DNA of 64,000 nt from Propionibacterium sp. (GTDB taxonomy: Bacteria; Actinomycetota; Actinomycetes; Propionibacteriales; Propionibacteriaceae), in contig JAAYTZ010000113.1 in NCBI GenBank assembly GCA_012517965.1, positions 79,465 to 143,464 on the forward strand. Direction: 5' to 3'. The notes under the pieces were generated by a model. That model searched no databases and was not told the DNA's origin. It saw nothing but the letters and a program-made list of their open reading frames with translations. Below, in pieces: positions 32,260 through 41,540 of the stretch. How positions within the stretch are numbered: the stretch's first letter is position 1; every line of letters begins with the position of its first letter. Both the position numbers and the translations under genes were made by a program.

Positions 32260-34218
32260 TCAGATCGTCAGGACGCGGTCGCCGCGGAACGGGCCCACCG
32301 CGGCCCGGACGGCGGGCGCCAGGTGGGCGGGGACGATGACGACGGCCCGCGGGCGGGCGGTCAGGATGCGAGCCGAATCGCGTGGCACGTCGAGCACGAT
32401 CTCGGCCCCCTGCCCGGCCCGGTCCGGCAGCAGGGTGCGCAGCACGCTCGACTGGTCGGAGTCCCAGTTCTGGCCGCAGCCGATGACCCACACGCCGACC
32501 CGGACGGCGTCCTCGTGGTTCGTGCCGGGGGTCAGCAGGTAGTACTCGCCGGGGCGCCCGTCGATCACGGCGCAGGCCGCCCGCAGCGCCTGCGCGAGGC
32601 CCGCGCGCCGGTCGGGGCCGGTGGAGGCGAGGTCGCGCCGCACCGCTCCCCCGGGCGACAGCGGCAAGGCGCCGAGGGGCACCGGGGAACCCACCGCGAA
32701 CAGCAGCGCGACCGTGGCCGCGGCGGTGAGCGCGACCCGTGCCGAGCGCCACCGAGGGGCGGCCGCGTCGGCGATCGTCGCCGCGGCGACGAGCCCGATG
32801 GTTCCGGCGACGACGGTGGTGGCGCAGAGCACCTTGATGCCGTAGTAGCGGGGCCCGCCGACCCGGGCGTACTCGTAGCCCAGCATCCCGCCCGCCAGGG
32901 CCAGGGCCACCGCCGACACCAGCGCCAGGGCCGCCACCGAGGCCAGTTCGGCGCGAGAGGCGGCCGAGGTCCGGCGGCCGGCCAGCCACCCGGCCACGAG
33001 GGGCAGGAGCAGGCCGGCCAGCGCGAACACGATCGGCCAGCCCAGCGAGCTCGTCCGGATCGCGCCGCCCAACAGCAGGAACCGGTCGATGGCCGCCCCG
33101 AGGGTCTGCGTGGCGCCGGTGCCCTCCCCGGCGAGCCCGGCGGCGGGGGACTGGTGGGTCAGCAGGGCCAGCGCCGGCACCGGGAGGGCCGCGGGGGCGG
33201 TTCGGATCAGCCGGAGCAGGGTGCCGGGCTCGGCCCGCCGGGCCACCCAGACGGCGAGGGGCACCGGCGCCAGGAACGCCAGCAGGATCGTCCACGTGCC
33301 GAAGACGCCCGCGACGGCGGCGCCGAACAGCAGCCAGTGCCCCACGTCGGCGTCCCGCCGCCAGGTGAGCACGAGCAAGGCGGCCGCGGTCGCGAGCCCG
33401 GCGGCCACCAGGAACCCGCCGAACCCGTAGTAGGGCACCTGGGCGGTGTCCTCGACCTGCAGGAACAGCGTGGTTAGCCCGGCGAGCGCCGGTGCGAGCA
33501 GCAGGGGCCGGCGGCGGAAGACGGGGGCCGCGCAGGCGAGCGCCGCCGCCATCAGCAGCGTCAGGGCCACGACCACGACCGAGGCGTGCCCGTAGGCGGC
33601 GAACTCCGCGGCGAGGGGGGCGGAGCGACCGATCCCCACCTCCATCAGGGCGGCCACGCCGGCGTGGTACCCCCGGGGGTAGCCCCCGAACGCGCCGGCG
33701 AAGGCCTCGGTGGGTGAGCGCAGTTGCTCGACCATGGCGAAGTGCCCGGCGTGGTCCCAGCCCAGCATCATCCGCACCAGCACATGGTCGGCGTCCCCGG
33801 CCCAGGGCAGGAACCACCACCCGAGGAGCAGGCCGAACCCGGCGACGGCGGCCTCGGGCGCACCGATCCGGGGGAGGGCGGCCCGCAGGGCGTCCGCCGG
33901 GTCGGAGCGCAGCGCCAGCCGGACCAACAGGACGACCGCCCCGAGCACCCAGACGGTGGCCACCCGGGGCGGGAAGGCGTCCGGCCAGGGGACCGCGTAC
34001 GAGAACTGGGCGGCGACGAGCCCGAGCAGCAGCAGCTGCCCCAGCCGGGCGGCCCCGGTCGCGTGGAGCGGAAGCACGGCCAGCACCACCAGCGCGGCCA
34101 GCGGGGTCGCGACGAGCGGCGCCGCGACCCCCAACGCCACCAGCGAGAACGCGAGGGCGCCGAGCCCGGCCCGCGTGCGGGCGGCTGCGGGGTGAACCTG
34201 GGCGGAGGTGGCGGCCAC
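32260..34218 (-). CDS. Large polytopic membrane protein, GT-C glycosyltransferase-like
   Basis: More than 10 hydrophobic segments; first large loop contains MMLGWDHAGHFAMVEQL; GTG start. Confidence 0.6.
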   Translation of the reverse strand: MAATSAQVHPAAARTRAGLGALAFSLVALGVAAPLVATPLAALVVLAVLPLHATGAARLGQLLLLGLVAAQFSYAVPWPDAFPPRVATVWVLGAVVLLVRLALRSDPADALRAALPRIGAPEAAVAGFGLLLGWWFLPWAGDADHVLVRMMLGWDHAGHFAMVEQLRSPTEAFAGAFGGYPRGYHAGVAALMEVGIGRSAPLAAEFAAYGHASVVVVALTLLMAAALACAAPVFRRRPLLLAPALAGLTTLFLQVEDTAQVPYYGFGGFLVAAGLATAAALLVLTWRRDADVGHWLLFGAAVAGVFGTWTILLAFLAPVPLAVWVARRAEPGTLLRLIRTAPAALPVPALALLTHQSPAAGLAGEGTGATQTLGAAIDRFLLLGGAIRTSSLGWPIVFALAGLLLPLVAGWLAGRRTSAASRAELASVAALALVSAVALALAGGMLGYEYARVGGPRYYGIKVLCATTVVAGTIGLVAAATIADAAAPRWRSARVALTAAATVALLFAVGSPVPLGALPLSPGGAVRRDLASTGPDRRAGLAQALRAACAVIDGRPGEYYLLTPGTNHEDAVRVGVWVIGCGQNWDSDQSSVLRTLLPDRAGQGAEIVLDVPRDSARILTARPRAVVIVPAHLAPAVRAAVGPFRGDRVLTI

Positions 34219-34220
34219 GG

Positions 34221-35264
34221 CTACCGGGTCACGATGCCCAGGTCGCGCAGCTTCATCAGGAGGCCGCGCCCGTCGGGAGCCTGGATGATCGGCGTGCCCG
34301 GATGGCGCCTCCGCCGCGAGGGCTCGATGGGCTCCAGGGTGCCGTGCGCGAGGAACTGCTCGGTGGGGTTGAGTCTGCGGATCAGGACCGCCCGCACCCG
34401 CTCGGGGTCCGATTCGGCGAACTCCCCGTAGATCTCGGGGTCGTGCTGGCCGTCGTCGCCGACGAGGAGCCAACGGATCCGGGGGAAGTCCGTCGCCAGT
34501 TGCAGCAGGGCGGAGCGCTTGTGCTGCTGGCCGGAGCGGAACCAGCCGGTGTTCGTGGGGCCCCAGTCGGTCAGCAGCATCGGCCCGTCCGGGAACCGGT
34601 GCCGCTGCAGGAACCTGCGCAGGAACGCCTGCGTGTTCCACGCGCCGGTCGAGAGGTACACCAGCGGCGCGTTCGGGTGAGCCGCCAGCAACTCCCGGAA
34701 CATGGCGGCCATGCCCGGGACCGCCTGGCGGGCGGCCTCCGTGCGGAAGAACGAGTTCCAGGCCGCGATGAGCGGCCGCGGCAGCATCGTGGAGATCACC
34801 GTGTCGTCGAGGTCGCTGATGATCCCGAACGTCTCCGCGTTGGGCACGACGAGCACCGAGGCCGGGAACTCGCGGCCCCCCGGCAGCGCGATGGTCGCCG
34901 TCCGCCAGCCGGGCGGCTCGCCGTGGTCCCGGAGCCGATGGTCGATGTAGCCGCCGCGATCGGTGGAGCCGGTGACGGTGGCGTCCCCGAACCGGATGGT
35001 GTACCGCGCGTGCACGGTGGCCGCCGTGATGAAGTTGCGCCAGCCCCGCCGATTGAGGAACTCCTCGGCGGCCTGGCCCAGCTGGGTGTCGCTCCAGCGC
35101 GGTGAGAGCACGACCCGGCCGAGCAGGCGGGCGCCGTCCTCGGTGCCGTAGCCGGTGTAGGGGATGACCCGCTCGGTCCAGCCGAGCAACCGGAACAGCC
35201 ACTCGGCGCGCCGGTCGAGCCACAGTTCGACGCGGGCCGCGATGAAGGGCCGGTTGCTGCTCAC
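34221..35264 (-). CDS. App1-family (DUF2183) phosphatidate phosphatase domain protein
   Basis: ETFGIISDLDDTVISTMLPRPLIAAWNSFF; APLVYLSTGAWNTQAFLRRFLQRHRFPDGPMLLTDWGPT; RIRWLLVGDDGQHDPEIYGEFA. Confidence 0.9.
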   Translation of the reverse strand: MSSNRPFIAARVELWLDRRAEWLFRLLGWTERVIPYTGYGTEDGARLLGRVVLSPRWSDTQLGQAAEEFLNRRGWRNFITAATVHARYTIRFGDATVTGSTDRGGYIDHRLRDHGEPPGWRTATIALPGGREFPASVLVVPNAETFGIISDLDDTVISTMLPRPLIAAWNSFFRTEAARQAVPGMAAMFRELLAAHPNAPLVYLSTGAWNTQAFLRRFLQRHRFPDGPMLLTDWGPTNTGWFRSGQQHKRSALLQLATDFPRIRWLLVGDDGQHDPEIYGEFAESDPERVRAVLIRRLNPTEQFLAHGTLEPIEPSRRRRHPGTPIIQAPDGRGLLMKLRDLGIVTR

Positions 35265-35352
35265 GGCGCACACCCTACCGGCGCGCCTCCGGGGGGACCC
35301 GTCAGGCCCGGGGCGTGCCGGCGGCGTCCGCGGCTCGTGGGAGGATGGGGCA

Positions 35353-35913
35353 ATGACCACCGGCACGTTGCCCAAAACCCTCAAGGACGCGATCGTCTCC
35401 TGCGGCTTCTTCCCCGACGTCATCACGACGACGTTGGCCCGCGCCCTGGGCGGGGAAGAGGTCCGGTCCTCGGTGGTCCACCACGAGGCCACGTTCGACC
35501 GGGACGAGTTCCACCGCCACGTCACGGTGCTCCTGCTGACCCCGCGCCGGCTGCTCGTCAGCCACACCGACGACGGGGAGGCGGGCGCCCCGCAGGCGAT
35601 GTCGACCCTGGAGAGCATCCCGCTGCGCTCGATCCGCTCGGTGGCCTTGACGAACGTGGTGCCGGACCCGGCGCGCTTCGCGCGCGGCCAGGCCGTCGCC
35701 GAGGTGTGGCTGAGCGTCGGCTGGGGCGCGCTGCGCCGGGTGGAGATCGTCCCGGCCAACTGCGGCGATCCCCACTGCGAGGCCGATCACGGCTACGACG
35801 CCCAGAACATCGACGACGACCTCACGGTTCGGATGAGCACGGCCGCCGACGGCGAGGAGACGGTCCGCCGGCTCATCGACTTCGCGACCGCGCTGCAGCT
35901 GGCGGTCGCCTGA
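35353..35913 (+). CDS. DUF5998 family protein
   Basis: LPKTLKDAIVSCGFFPDVITTTLARALGGEEVRSSVVHHEATFDRDEFHRHVTVLLLTPRRLLVSHTDD. Confidence 0.82.
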   Translation: MTTGTLPKTLKDAIVSCGFFPDVITTTLARALGGEEVRSSVVHHEATFDRDEFHRHVTVLLLTPRRLLVSHTDDGEAGAPQAMSTLESIPLRSIRSVALTNVVPDPARFARGQAVAEVWLSVGWGALRRVEIVPANCGDPHCEADHGYDAQNIDDDLTVRMSTAADGEETVRRLIDFATALQLAVA

Positions 35914-35916
35914 CCC

Positions 35917-37029
35917 ATGGCCGCGCCCACCCTGCCCCGCTACGACGAGGCCGCGCTCAGCGACCTGGTGCCCAGCGTGGCCGCCCACCTCGGGCTCCCC
36001 GGCGAGGACGTCCTGGGGTTGCCGGACGCCGACCGGTACGTCCTGCTCCTCGTCGACGGCCTGGGGACGGCCCAGCTCGCGGAAGCGGCGGCCGCGGCCC
36101 CCTACCTGGCCGGCCTGCTCGGTGGCGGCCGCGCGCTCACCAGCGTCGTGCCGTCCACCACCGCCACCGCGCTGACGTCCCTCGGCACCGGCCTGCCGCC
36201 CGGGCAGCACGGCCTCGCGGGCTTCACGTTCCGCAACCCCTTCACCGGGGGCCTGCTGAACTCGCTGGCCTGGGAGCCCGGCCTGTCGGGACTCGATCTC
36301 CAGCCGCGGCTGACCGCCTACGAGCGACTGGCGCGCGCGGGCGTCCAGATCTCCACCGCCTTGCCCGCCCACTTCGCCGGGACCGGCCTCACCGAGGCCG
36401 GGCTGCGGGGCGGCCGCTTCCTCGGGGTCACCGACGAGTCCGCCCTGGAGCGGCGCGTGCACCAGATCGTGGACGCCGCGACGGCGGGTCCGCGCACCCT
36501 CGTCTACGCCTACGAGCGGTCCCTGGACCACGAGGGCCACGGCCACGGGTGGCGCAGTCCCCAGTGGACGGCCGCCCTGAGTTGGACCGACGACCTGGCG
36601 GCCCGCCTGCGCGCCGCGCTCCCCGACGATGTCCGGCTCCTGGTCACCGCCGACCACGGGATGGTCGACGTGCCGGCGGCCGCCCGGCTGGTCGTGGAGG
36701 ATGAGCCGGACCTGGCGGCCGAACTCGACCTGCTGGCCGGCGAGGGGCGTCTGCGGCACCTCTACACCGCCCGGCCGGCTGCGGTGGCGGCGCGGTGGCG
36801 CGCCGGGCTGGGGGAGCGCGCCTGGGTCAGAACCCGCGCCGAGGCGGTGGAGGAGGGCTGGTTCGGGTGGCTCGCCCCCCACCTCGCCGACCGGTTCGGC
36901 GACGTGCTGGTCGCCCTCCGCGACGACCACGCCGTGATGAGCCGCACCTTCCCGCGCGAGCTCGGCCTGATCGGCATGCACGGGTCGCTGACCGCGGCGG
37001 AGATGAACGTCCCCCTGTTGGTGGACTGA
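35917..37029 (+). CDS. Alkaline phosphatase superfamily / nucleotide pyrophosphatase-like protein
   Basis: DRYVLLLVDGLGTAQL; VVPSTTATALTSLGTGLPPGQHGLAGFTFRNP; LLVTADHGMVDVP; GMHGSLTAAEMNVPLL. Confidence 0.9.
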   Translation: MAAPTLPRYDEAALSDLVPSVAAHLGLPGEDVLGLPDADRYVLLLVDGLGTAQLAEAAAAAPYLAGLLGGGRALTSVVPSTTATALTSLGTGLPPGQHGLAGFTFRNPFTGGLLNSLAWEPGLSGLDLQPRLTAYERLARAGVQISTALPAHFAGTGLTEAGLRGGRFLGVTDESALERRVHQIVDAATAGPRTLVYAYERSLDHEGHGHGWRSPQWTAALSWTDDLAARLRAALPDDVRLLVTADHGMVDVPAAARLVVEDEPDLAAELDLLAGEGRLRHLYTARPAAVAARWRAGLGERAWVRTRAEAVEEGWFGWLAPHLADRFGDVLVALRDDHAVMSRTFPRELGLIGMHGSLTAAEMNVPLLVD

Positions 37030-37031
37030 CG

Positions 37032-37682
37032 ATGGCCGAGCTCACGTTCTTCACGGGCCCGATGAACTGCGGCAAGTCGACGCTCGCCCTCCAGATCGAC
37101 TACACCGAGGCCAGTGCCGGACGCCGCGGCGTCCGGTTCACCTGCCAGGACCGGGCCGGGCAGTCCACGATCTCGTCCCGCATCGGCCTGGCCGAGGCGG
37201 CCCTGGAGGCCCACCCGCACCTCGACTTCTGGGACTTCGTCACCGCGGGCCTCACGTCCGGGCGCCGGATCGACTACCTGATCTGCGACGAGGCCCAGTT
37301 TTACGAACCCGCCCAGATCGACCAGCTCGCCCGCATCGTCGACGACCTGGGCGTCGACGTTTACTGCTTCGGGATCCTGCACGACTTCCGCACCGAGATG
37401 TTCCCGGGCTCGGCCCGGCTGGTGGAGCTGAGCGACCGCATCGAGTGGCTGCAGGCGCGCCCCCGTTGCTGGTGCGGGGCGCCGGCGACCCACAACGCCC
37501 GCACGGTGGGGGGTGTGATGGTCACCGAGGGCAGTCAGGTGGTCGTCGGCGACACGGCCCCCGGGGCGGAGGTCGCGTACGAGGTCCTGTGCCGCAAGCA
37601 TCACCGCCGGCGCGAGACGGCCTGGGTCGGGGGGATGGACCTCACCCCCGAGCCGCTGCCGTTCGACGAGGGCGACGTCTGA
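37032..37682 (+). CDS. tdk: Thymidine kinase
   Basis: AELTFFTGPMNCGKSTLALQIDY; IDYLICDEAQFYEPAQIDQLARIVDDLGVDVYCFGILHDFRTEMFPGSARL. Confidence 0.93.
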   Translation: MAELTFFTGPMNCGKSTLALQIDYTEASAGRRGVRFTCQDRAGQSTISSRIGLAEAALEAHPHLDFWDFVTAGLTSGRRIDYLICDEAQFYEPAQIDQLARIVDDLGVDVYCFGILHDFRTEMFPGSARLVELSDRIEWLQARPRCWCGAPATHNARTVGGVMVTEGSQVVVGDTAPGAEVAYEVLCRKHHRRRETAWVGGMDLTPEPLPFDEGDV

Positions 37683-37719
37683 GCGAGCCCCGCTCTGCCG
37701 GGGAGGGGGCTCTGCGAGG

Positions 37720-38820
37720 TCAGGGCTTCTGCGGGCCCTGACGTGGCGAGCCGAACATGATCTCGTCCCAGCTCGGGACCGACGCCCGCTTGTTGCGGGG
37801 TTTGCGGCGCGCGGCGGGCGGCTCCCCCTCCACGAGGGAGGGCTGCTCGGGCTCGCGGGGGGTGGTCCGGCGGCGCTGGGGGGTGGGCGAGGCGTCGTCG
37901 GTCGGGGCCTCCGCCTCGGTCGCGTCCGTCGACTCGGTGTCGGCCGTCGGGGGCTCGTCCAGCATCGGCACGGGCACGGTGGGTTCGGCGCCCGCGGCGT
38001 CCGTCGACGGGGCGGGGGCGGCGTCCGGCCGCACCGCCAGGACGTCCTCGGGCACGTAGAGCGGTTCGACCCGGGCTCCTTCCGGGAGGTCGGGGGTGTC
38101 GGCGGACGGGGCGCCCACGGCGTCGGCGACGACCGGGCCGTTCGCCTCGGGTCGGATGAGACCGGAGTAGATCTTGACCGAGTCCTCGTCGAAGCTGGCC
38201 AGCATGTCGTAGAGCGCATCGAGGTGCGGGTCGTCGCCGGTCACGAGGTCGTAGACCCCGTCGATCTCGGCGAGGGCCGCCTCGGTGTAGGCGTCGTTGA
38301 GCTCGTCGGAGTCGTCGGGGGGGCCGGCGGCGTCGGCCACGGCCCGGACCAGGGCCAACTCATCGTCCTCCGCGGGGGTGGGAGCTTGGCGTTCGTCGGC
38401 GCCGGTCTCGCCGATCATCCAGCGGGCGTCGTCGTTGTCCGCCACCGAGAAGCGGCCGTTGACGTCGTAGACGAAGGCACCCTCGTGCGTGCGCCCGTTG
38501 TGCTCGAAGGTCGCGCGGACCCGCCAGCGTCGGGCACCGAGCAGGTAGGCGTCCCAGGACACCCGGTCGGGGTCGATGCCGTGGCTCATCAGGTGCTCGG
38601 TCGTGGCGGTGCGCAGCGCCCGGTTCGAGGAGGACTCGCCTCGCCGCCGGACGGGGTTCGCCTGCGCGAGGCCCGCGACGTGCTCGCGCTCGGCGATGAC
38701 CGGCGCGGCGAACGCGTCGATGCGCTCGACGGGGACCCCGGCGGCGCGCGCCACATCCTCGACCGACTCCCCGGCCCGGATCCGGGCCTGGATGTCTCGC
38801 GGTCTCAGGGCACTCTCCAT
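37720..38820 (-). CDS. sepH: SepH-like septation protein (DUF3071), N-terminally short
   Basis: ESALRPRDIQARIRAGESVEDVARAAGVPVERIDAFAAPVIAEREHVAGLAQANPVRR HTH region; proline-rich C-terminal tail. Confidence 0.85.
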   Translation of the reverse strand: MESALRPRDIQARIRAGESVEDVARAAGVPVERIDAFAAPVIAEREHVAGLAQANPVRRRGESSSNRALRTATTEHLMSHGIDPDRVSWDAYLLGARRWRVRATFEHNGRTHEGAFVYDVNGRFSVADNDDARWMIGETGADERQAPTPAEDDELALVRAVADAAGPPDDSDELNDAYTEAALAEIDGVYDLVTGDDPHLDALYDMLASFDEDSVKIYSGLIRPEANGPVVADAVGAPSADTPDLPEGARVEPLYVPEDVLAVRPDAAPAPSTDAAGAEPTVPVPMLDEPPTADTESTDATEAEAPTDDASPTPQRRRTTPREPEQPSLVEGEPPAARRKPRNKRASVPSWDEIMFGSPRQGPQKP

Positions 38821-39003
38821 CGGATTCTCCAGTGGTCACGGCGTGGGAACAGGGTGCTTGCTGCTGGGTAACCTACCGTGTCCGTCCAGGGGGTCGCCTC
38901 GCCGTCCCCGCCGCCGGTGGCCGATCACGGCAACGCACGATCCCACTTGGCCGGGTGTGATATGTATGCGGCGAGTTTGAACGGTGACGACAGGGAAGGG
39001 ACC

Positions 39004-39300
39004 ATGGCCACCGACTACGACGCCCCTCGCAAGACCGACGAGGAGAACGAAGACAGCCTGGAGGAGCTTAAGACCAGGCGCAACGACAAGAACTCGGGCA
39101 AGGTCGACGAGGACGAGGTCGAGGCTGCCGAGACGTTCGAACTGCCGGGCGCCGACCTTTCGCACGAGGAACTCACAGTGCGGGTGCTGCCCCGCCAGGC
39201 CGACGAGTTCACCTGCGCCTCCTGCTTCCTGGTGAAGCACCGCAGCCAGATCGCCCAGGAGAAGGACGGGCAGTACTACTGCGTGGACTGCGCGGGCTGA
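39004..39300 (+). CDS. DUF4193 family protein
   Basis: MATDYDAPRKTDEENEDSLEELKTRRNDKNSGKVDEDEVEAAETFELPGADLSHEELTVRVLPRQADEFTCASCFLVKHRSQIA. Confidence 0.93.
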   Translation: MATDYDAPRKTDEENEDSLEELKTRRNDKNSGKVDEDEVEAAETFELPGADLSHEELTVRVLPRQADEFTCASCFLVKHRSQIAQEKDGQYYCVDCAG

Positions 39301-39315
39301 ACCCGGCCAAGGTGG

Positions 39316-39350
39316 CGAGGGGCGGCGTCCGGATCGGACGCCGCCCCTCG
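39316..39350. terminator. Very strong bidirectional hairpin terminator
   Basis: CGAGGGGCGGCGTCCG-GAT-CGGACGCCGCCCCTCG, 16-bp perfect stem between convergent DUF4193 and DUF4235 genes. Confidence 0.8.
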
Positions 39351-39371
39351 GCCGTCTGCTCGGCCGACGGC

Positions 39372-39668
39372 TCAGAAGCGCACGCTGACGGTGCGCATCG
39401 AACGGGCCGACTCCTCACCGCTGAACTTGAGCCACCGCTGGGCCGCGAACCTGTTGGCGGCCACCCCCAGGAGACCGATCCCCACGGCGTTGGCGAGCAC
39501 CCAGGCGAAGGCCTTCGCCTGGGGCACCGCCGGATCGTTCACCTGCGGCGGCTCCTCCCCGGTGATGGTGGTCCACGCCAGCTCGACGACCTTGTGGGCG
39601 ACGACGGCCGTCAGCGCTGCGACGCCGCCCGAGTAGGCGTTGAACATCAGGTTGCGGGTGACGCTCAT
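39372..39668 (-). CDS. DUF4235 family membrane protein
   Basis: NLMFNAYSGGVAALTAVVAHKVVELAWTTITGEEPPQVNDPAVPQAKAFAWVLANAVGIGLLGVAANRFAAQRW. Confidence 0.85.
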   Translation of the reverse strand: MSVTRNLMFNAYSGGVAALTAVVAHKVVELAWTTITGEEPPQVNDPAVPQAKAFAWVLANAVGIGLLGVAANRFAAQRWLKFSGEESARSMRTVSVRF

Positions 39669-39764
39669 GGGCACTCCAGTAGGTCGGGGAGTCCGTCCGG
39701 CGGCCGCCGGGGGCGCTGACCATCCTAGGCCGCCGTCATGGGCGGCGCGCTAGGGTGGGGACCC

Positions 39765-40262
39765 GTGACTGCGACCAGCGACCCTGCCGCGGCCGGGGGC
39801 CCGGTGTACGAAGAGCGGCTCACCGCACCGGCGTCCTACTGGGTGATCGGGCTCGTGGTGGGGGTCAGCACCGCGACCGCCGTGGGCTTCTACCTGGGGC
39901 CCTGGGTCGCCGTGGCCGCCGGCATCGCGGTGGCCGGCGGGCTGGTGTTCGCGTTGCTCGCCCTCGGTCACGTCCGCATCGTCGTCGACGACCGCGGGCT
40001 GGCGGTGGGGGCGGCCCTGCTCGAGTGGCCCTACCAGGGCGAGGCGGTCGCGCTCGACCCGGCGGCGGCCCGGGACCGGTTGGGCGCCGGCGCCGACGCC
40101 CGCGCCTTCGTGGTGGCCCGGCCCTACCTCCCCTCCGCCGTGCTGGTCCCGGTGGTGGACGCCGCCGACCCGCACCCCTACTGGCTCGTCTCCTCGCGCA
40201 ATCCGCGGCGGCTCGCGGCGGCGCTGGCGGCGGGACGCGCCGCGGGGGTGGAGCGCCGGTGA
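39765..40262 (+). CDS. DUF3093 family membrane protein
   Basis: YEERLTAPASYWVIGLVVGVSTATAVGFYLGPWVAV...HVRIVVDDRGLAVGAALLEWPYQGEAVALD; immediately upstream of dut. Confidence 0.85.
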   Translation: MTATSDPAAAGGPVYEERLTAPASYWVIGLVVGVSTATAVGFYLGPWVAVAAGIAVAGGLVFALLALGHVRIVVDDRGLAVGAALLEWPYQGEAVALDPAAARDRLGAGADARAFVVARPYLPSAVLVPVVDAADPHPYWLVSSRNPRRLAAALAAGRAAGVERR

Positions 40263-40756
40263 CGGAGTCGGAGCCCGTCGTCCTCGTGCTTCGATTGGAC
40301 GCCGACCTGCCCCTGCCGCGCTACGCCCATCCGGGCGACGCCGGGGCCGACCTCTGCGCGCGGGAGACGGTCGTGCTCGCGCCCGGCGAACGGGCCCTCG
40401 TGCCGACGGGGATCGCCCTGGCGCTGCCCGACGGCTGGGCCGCGTTCGTGCACCCCCGTTCGGGGCTCGCCGCCCGCGACGGCATCACGATCGTGAACGC
40501 GCCCGGCACCGTGGACGCCGGCTACCGGGGCGAGATCATGGTGTGCCTCTTGAACACCGACCGGCACCGGACCGTCACCCTGGAACGCGGCGATCTGATC
40601 GCCCAGGTCGTCTTCCAACGGGTAGGACGGGCCTCGTTCGTCGAGGTGCCGGCGCTACCCTCAAGCGCACGAAGCGCCGACGGACATGGCTCCACCGGGG
40701 GGGTCAGCCGGTGGCGGACGGCCCCGGAAGCCGCGATCGAGGAGAAGAGCCAGTGA
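40259..40756 (+). CDS. dut: dUTP diphosphatase
   Basis: LPLPRYAHPGDAGADLCARETVVLAPGERALVPTGIALALPDGWAAFVHPRSGLAARDGITIVNAPGTVDAGYRGEIMVCLLNTD. Confidence 0.95.
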   Translation: MTESEPVVLVLRLDADLPLPRYAHPGDAGADLCARETVVLAPGERALVPTGIALALPDGWAAFVHPRSGLAARDGITIVNAPGTVDAGYRGEIMVCLLNTDRHRTVTLERGDLIAQVVFQRVGRASFVEVPALPSSARSADGHGSTGGVSRWRTAPEAAIEEKSQ

Positions 40757-41538
40757 TCTTTGGACGCAGGAACCGCACCCCCCAGCCAACCGCGGAGGTC
40801 GCCGCGGAGGCGGACGAGGTCGCCCCGGCCGACCTCGACGTCGAGGCGGCGGACGCGGAGGCGCTCCAGGACGCCGAAGCAGACCTCGACGAGGGCGACG
40901 ACCTCGACGAGGACGACGACCGCGGCGAGGACGACGAGGACGACGACCTCGAGGAGGACGAGGACGACGACTTCCGGGCCGACGGGCCCTTCGACGCCTC
41001 GGAGGTCGACCTCGCCGGGGACGACGTGGCTCGCCTCGAGCTGGGCGTGCTGACGTTGACCCCCTTCGAGGGGATGAGCCTGCAGTTCCAGGGCGACCCT
41101 TCCTCGGGCACCGTGTACTCGGCGCTCGTCATGTTCGAGAACTCCGGGCTTCAACTGGAGGTCTTCGCGGCCCCGACCACGAGCGGCCTCGCCGCCGAAC
41201 TCCGCGAGGACACGATCGAGGAGGCGCAGCAGGCCGGCGGCAGCGCTGAGGTCACGATCGGCCCGTTCGGCAAGGAGATCAAGCGCGTGCTGCCGATGGA
41301 GGGGCCGGAGGGGGAGCAGCTCTTCCACGTGTCCCGCATCTGGCTGGTGGACGGCCCGCGCTGGCTGCTGCGGGGCACTCTGATGGGTCAGGCGTCGCTG
41401 GTCGAGGGCGAGGCGCCGCCGGCCGACGTCTTCGTCGAGTTCTTCCGCAACATCGTCGTGCACCGCGACGACGCCCCGCGGGTTCCGGGTGAGTTGTTGA
41501 CCCTGACCCTCCCGGAGTTGCCCGGGGTGGCGGGCTGA
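40753..41538 (+). CDS. DUF3710 family protein with long acidic N-terminal region
   Basis: DGPFDASEVDLAGDDVARLELGVLTLTPFEGMSLQFQ...GPEGEQLFHVSRIWLVDGPRWLLRGTLMG; overlaps dut stop. Confidence 0.88.
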   Translation: MIFGRRNRTPQPTAEVAAEADEVAPADLDVEAADAEALQDAEADLDEGDDLDEDDDRGEDDEDDDLEEDEDDDFRADGPFDASEVDLAGDDVARLELGVLTLTPFEGMSLQFQGDPSSGTVYSALVMFENSGLQLEVFAAPTTSGLAAELREDTIEEAQQAGGSAEVTIGPFGKEIKRVLPMEGPEGEQLFHVSRIWLVDGPRWLLRGTLMGQASLVEGEAPPADVFVEFFRNIVVHRDDAPRVPGELLTLTLPELPGVAG

Positions 41539-41540
41539 CC

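Noticed and set aside
32260-35271. Single 1003-aa minus-strand ORF spanning the membrane protein and App1 region
   Set aside because: The upstream half is out-of-frame with the real App1 gene (34221-35264); the membrane protein starts at GTG 34218.
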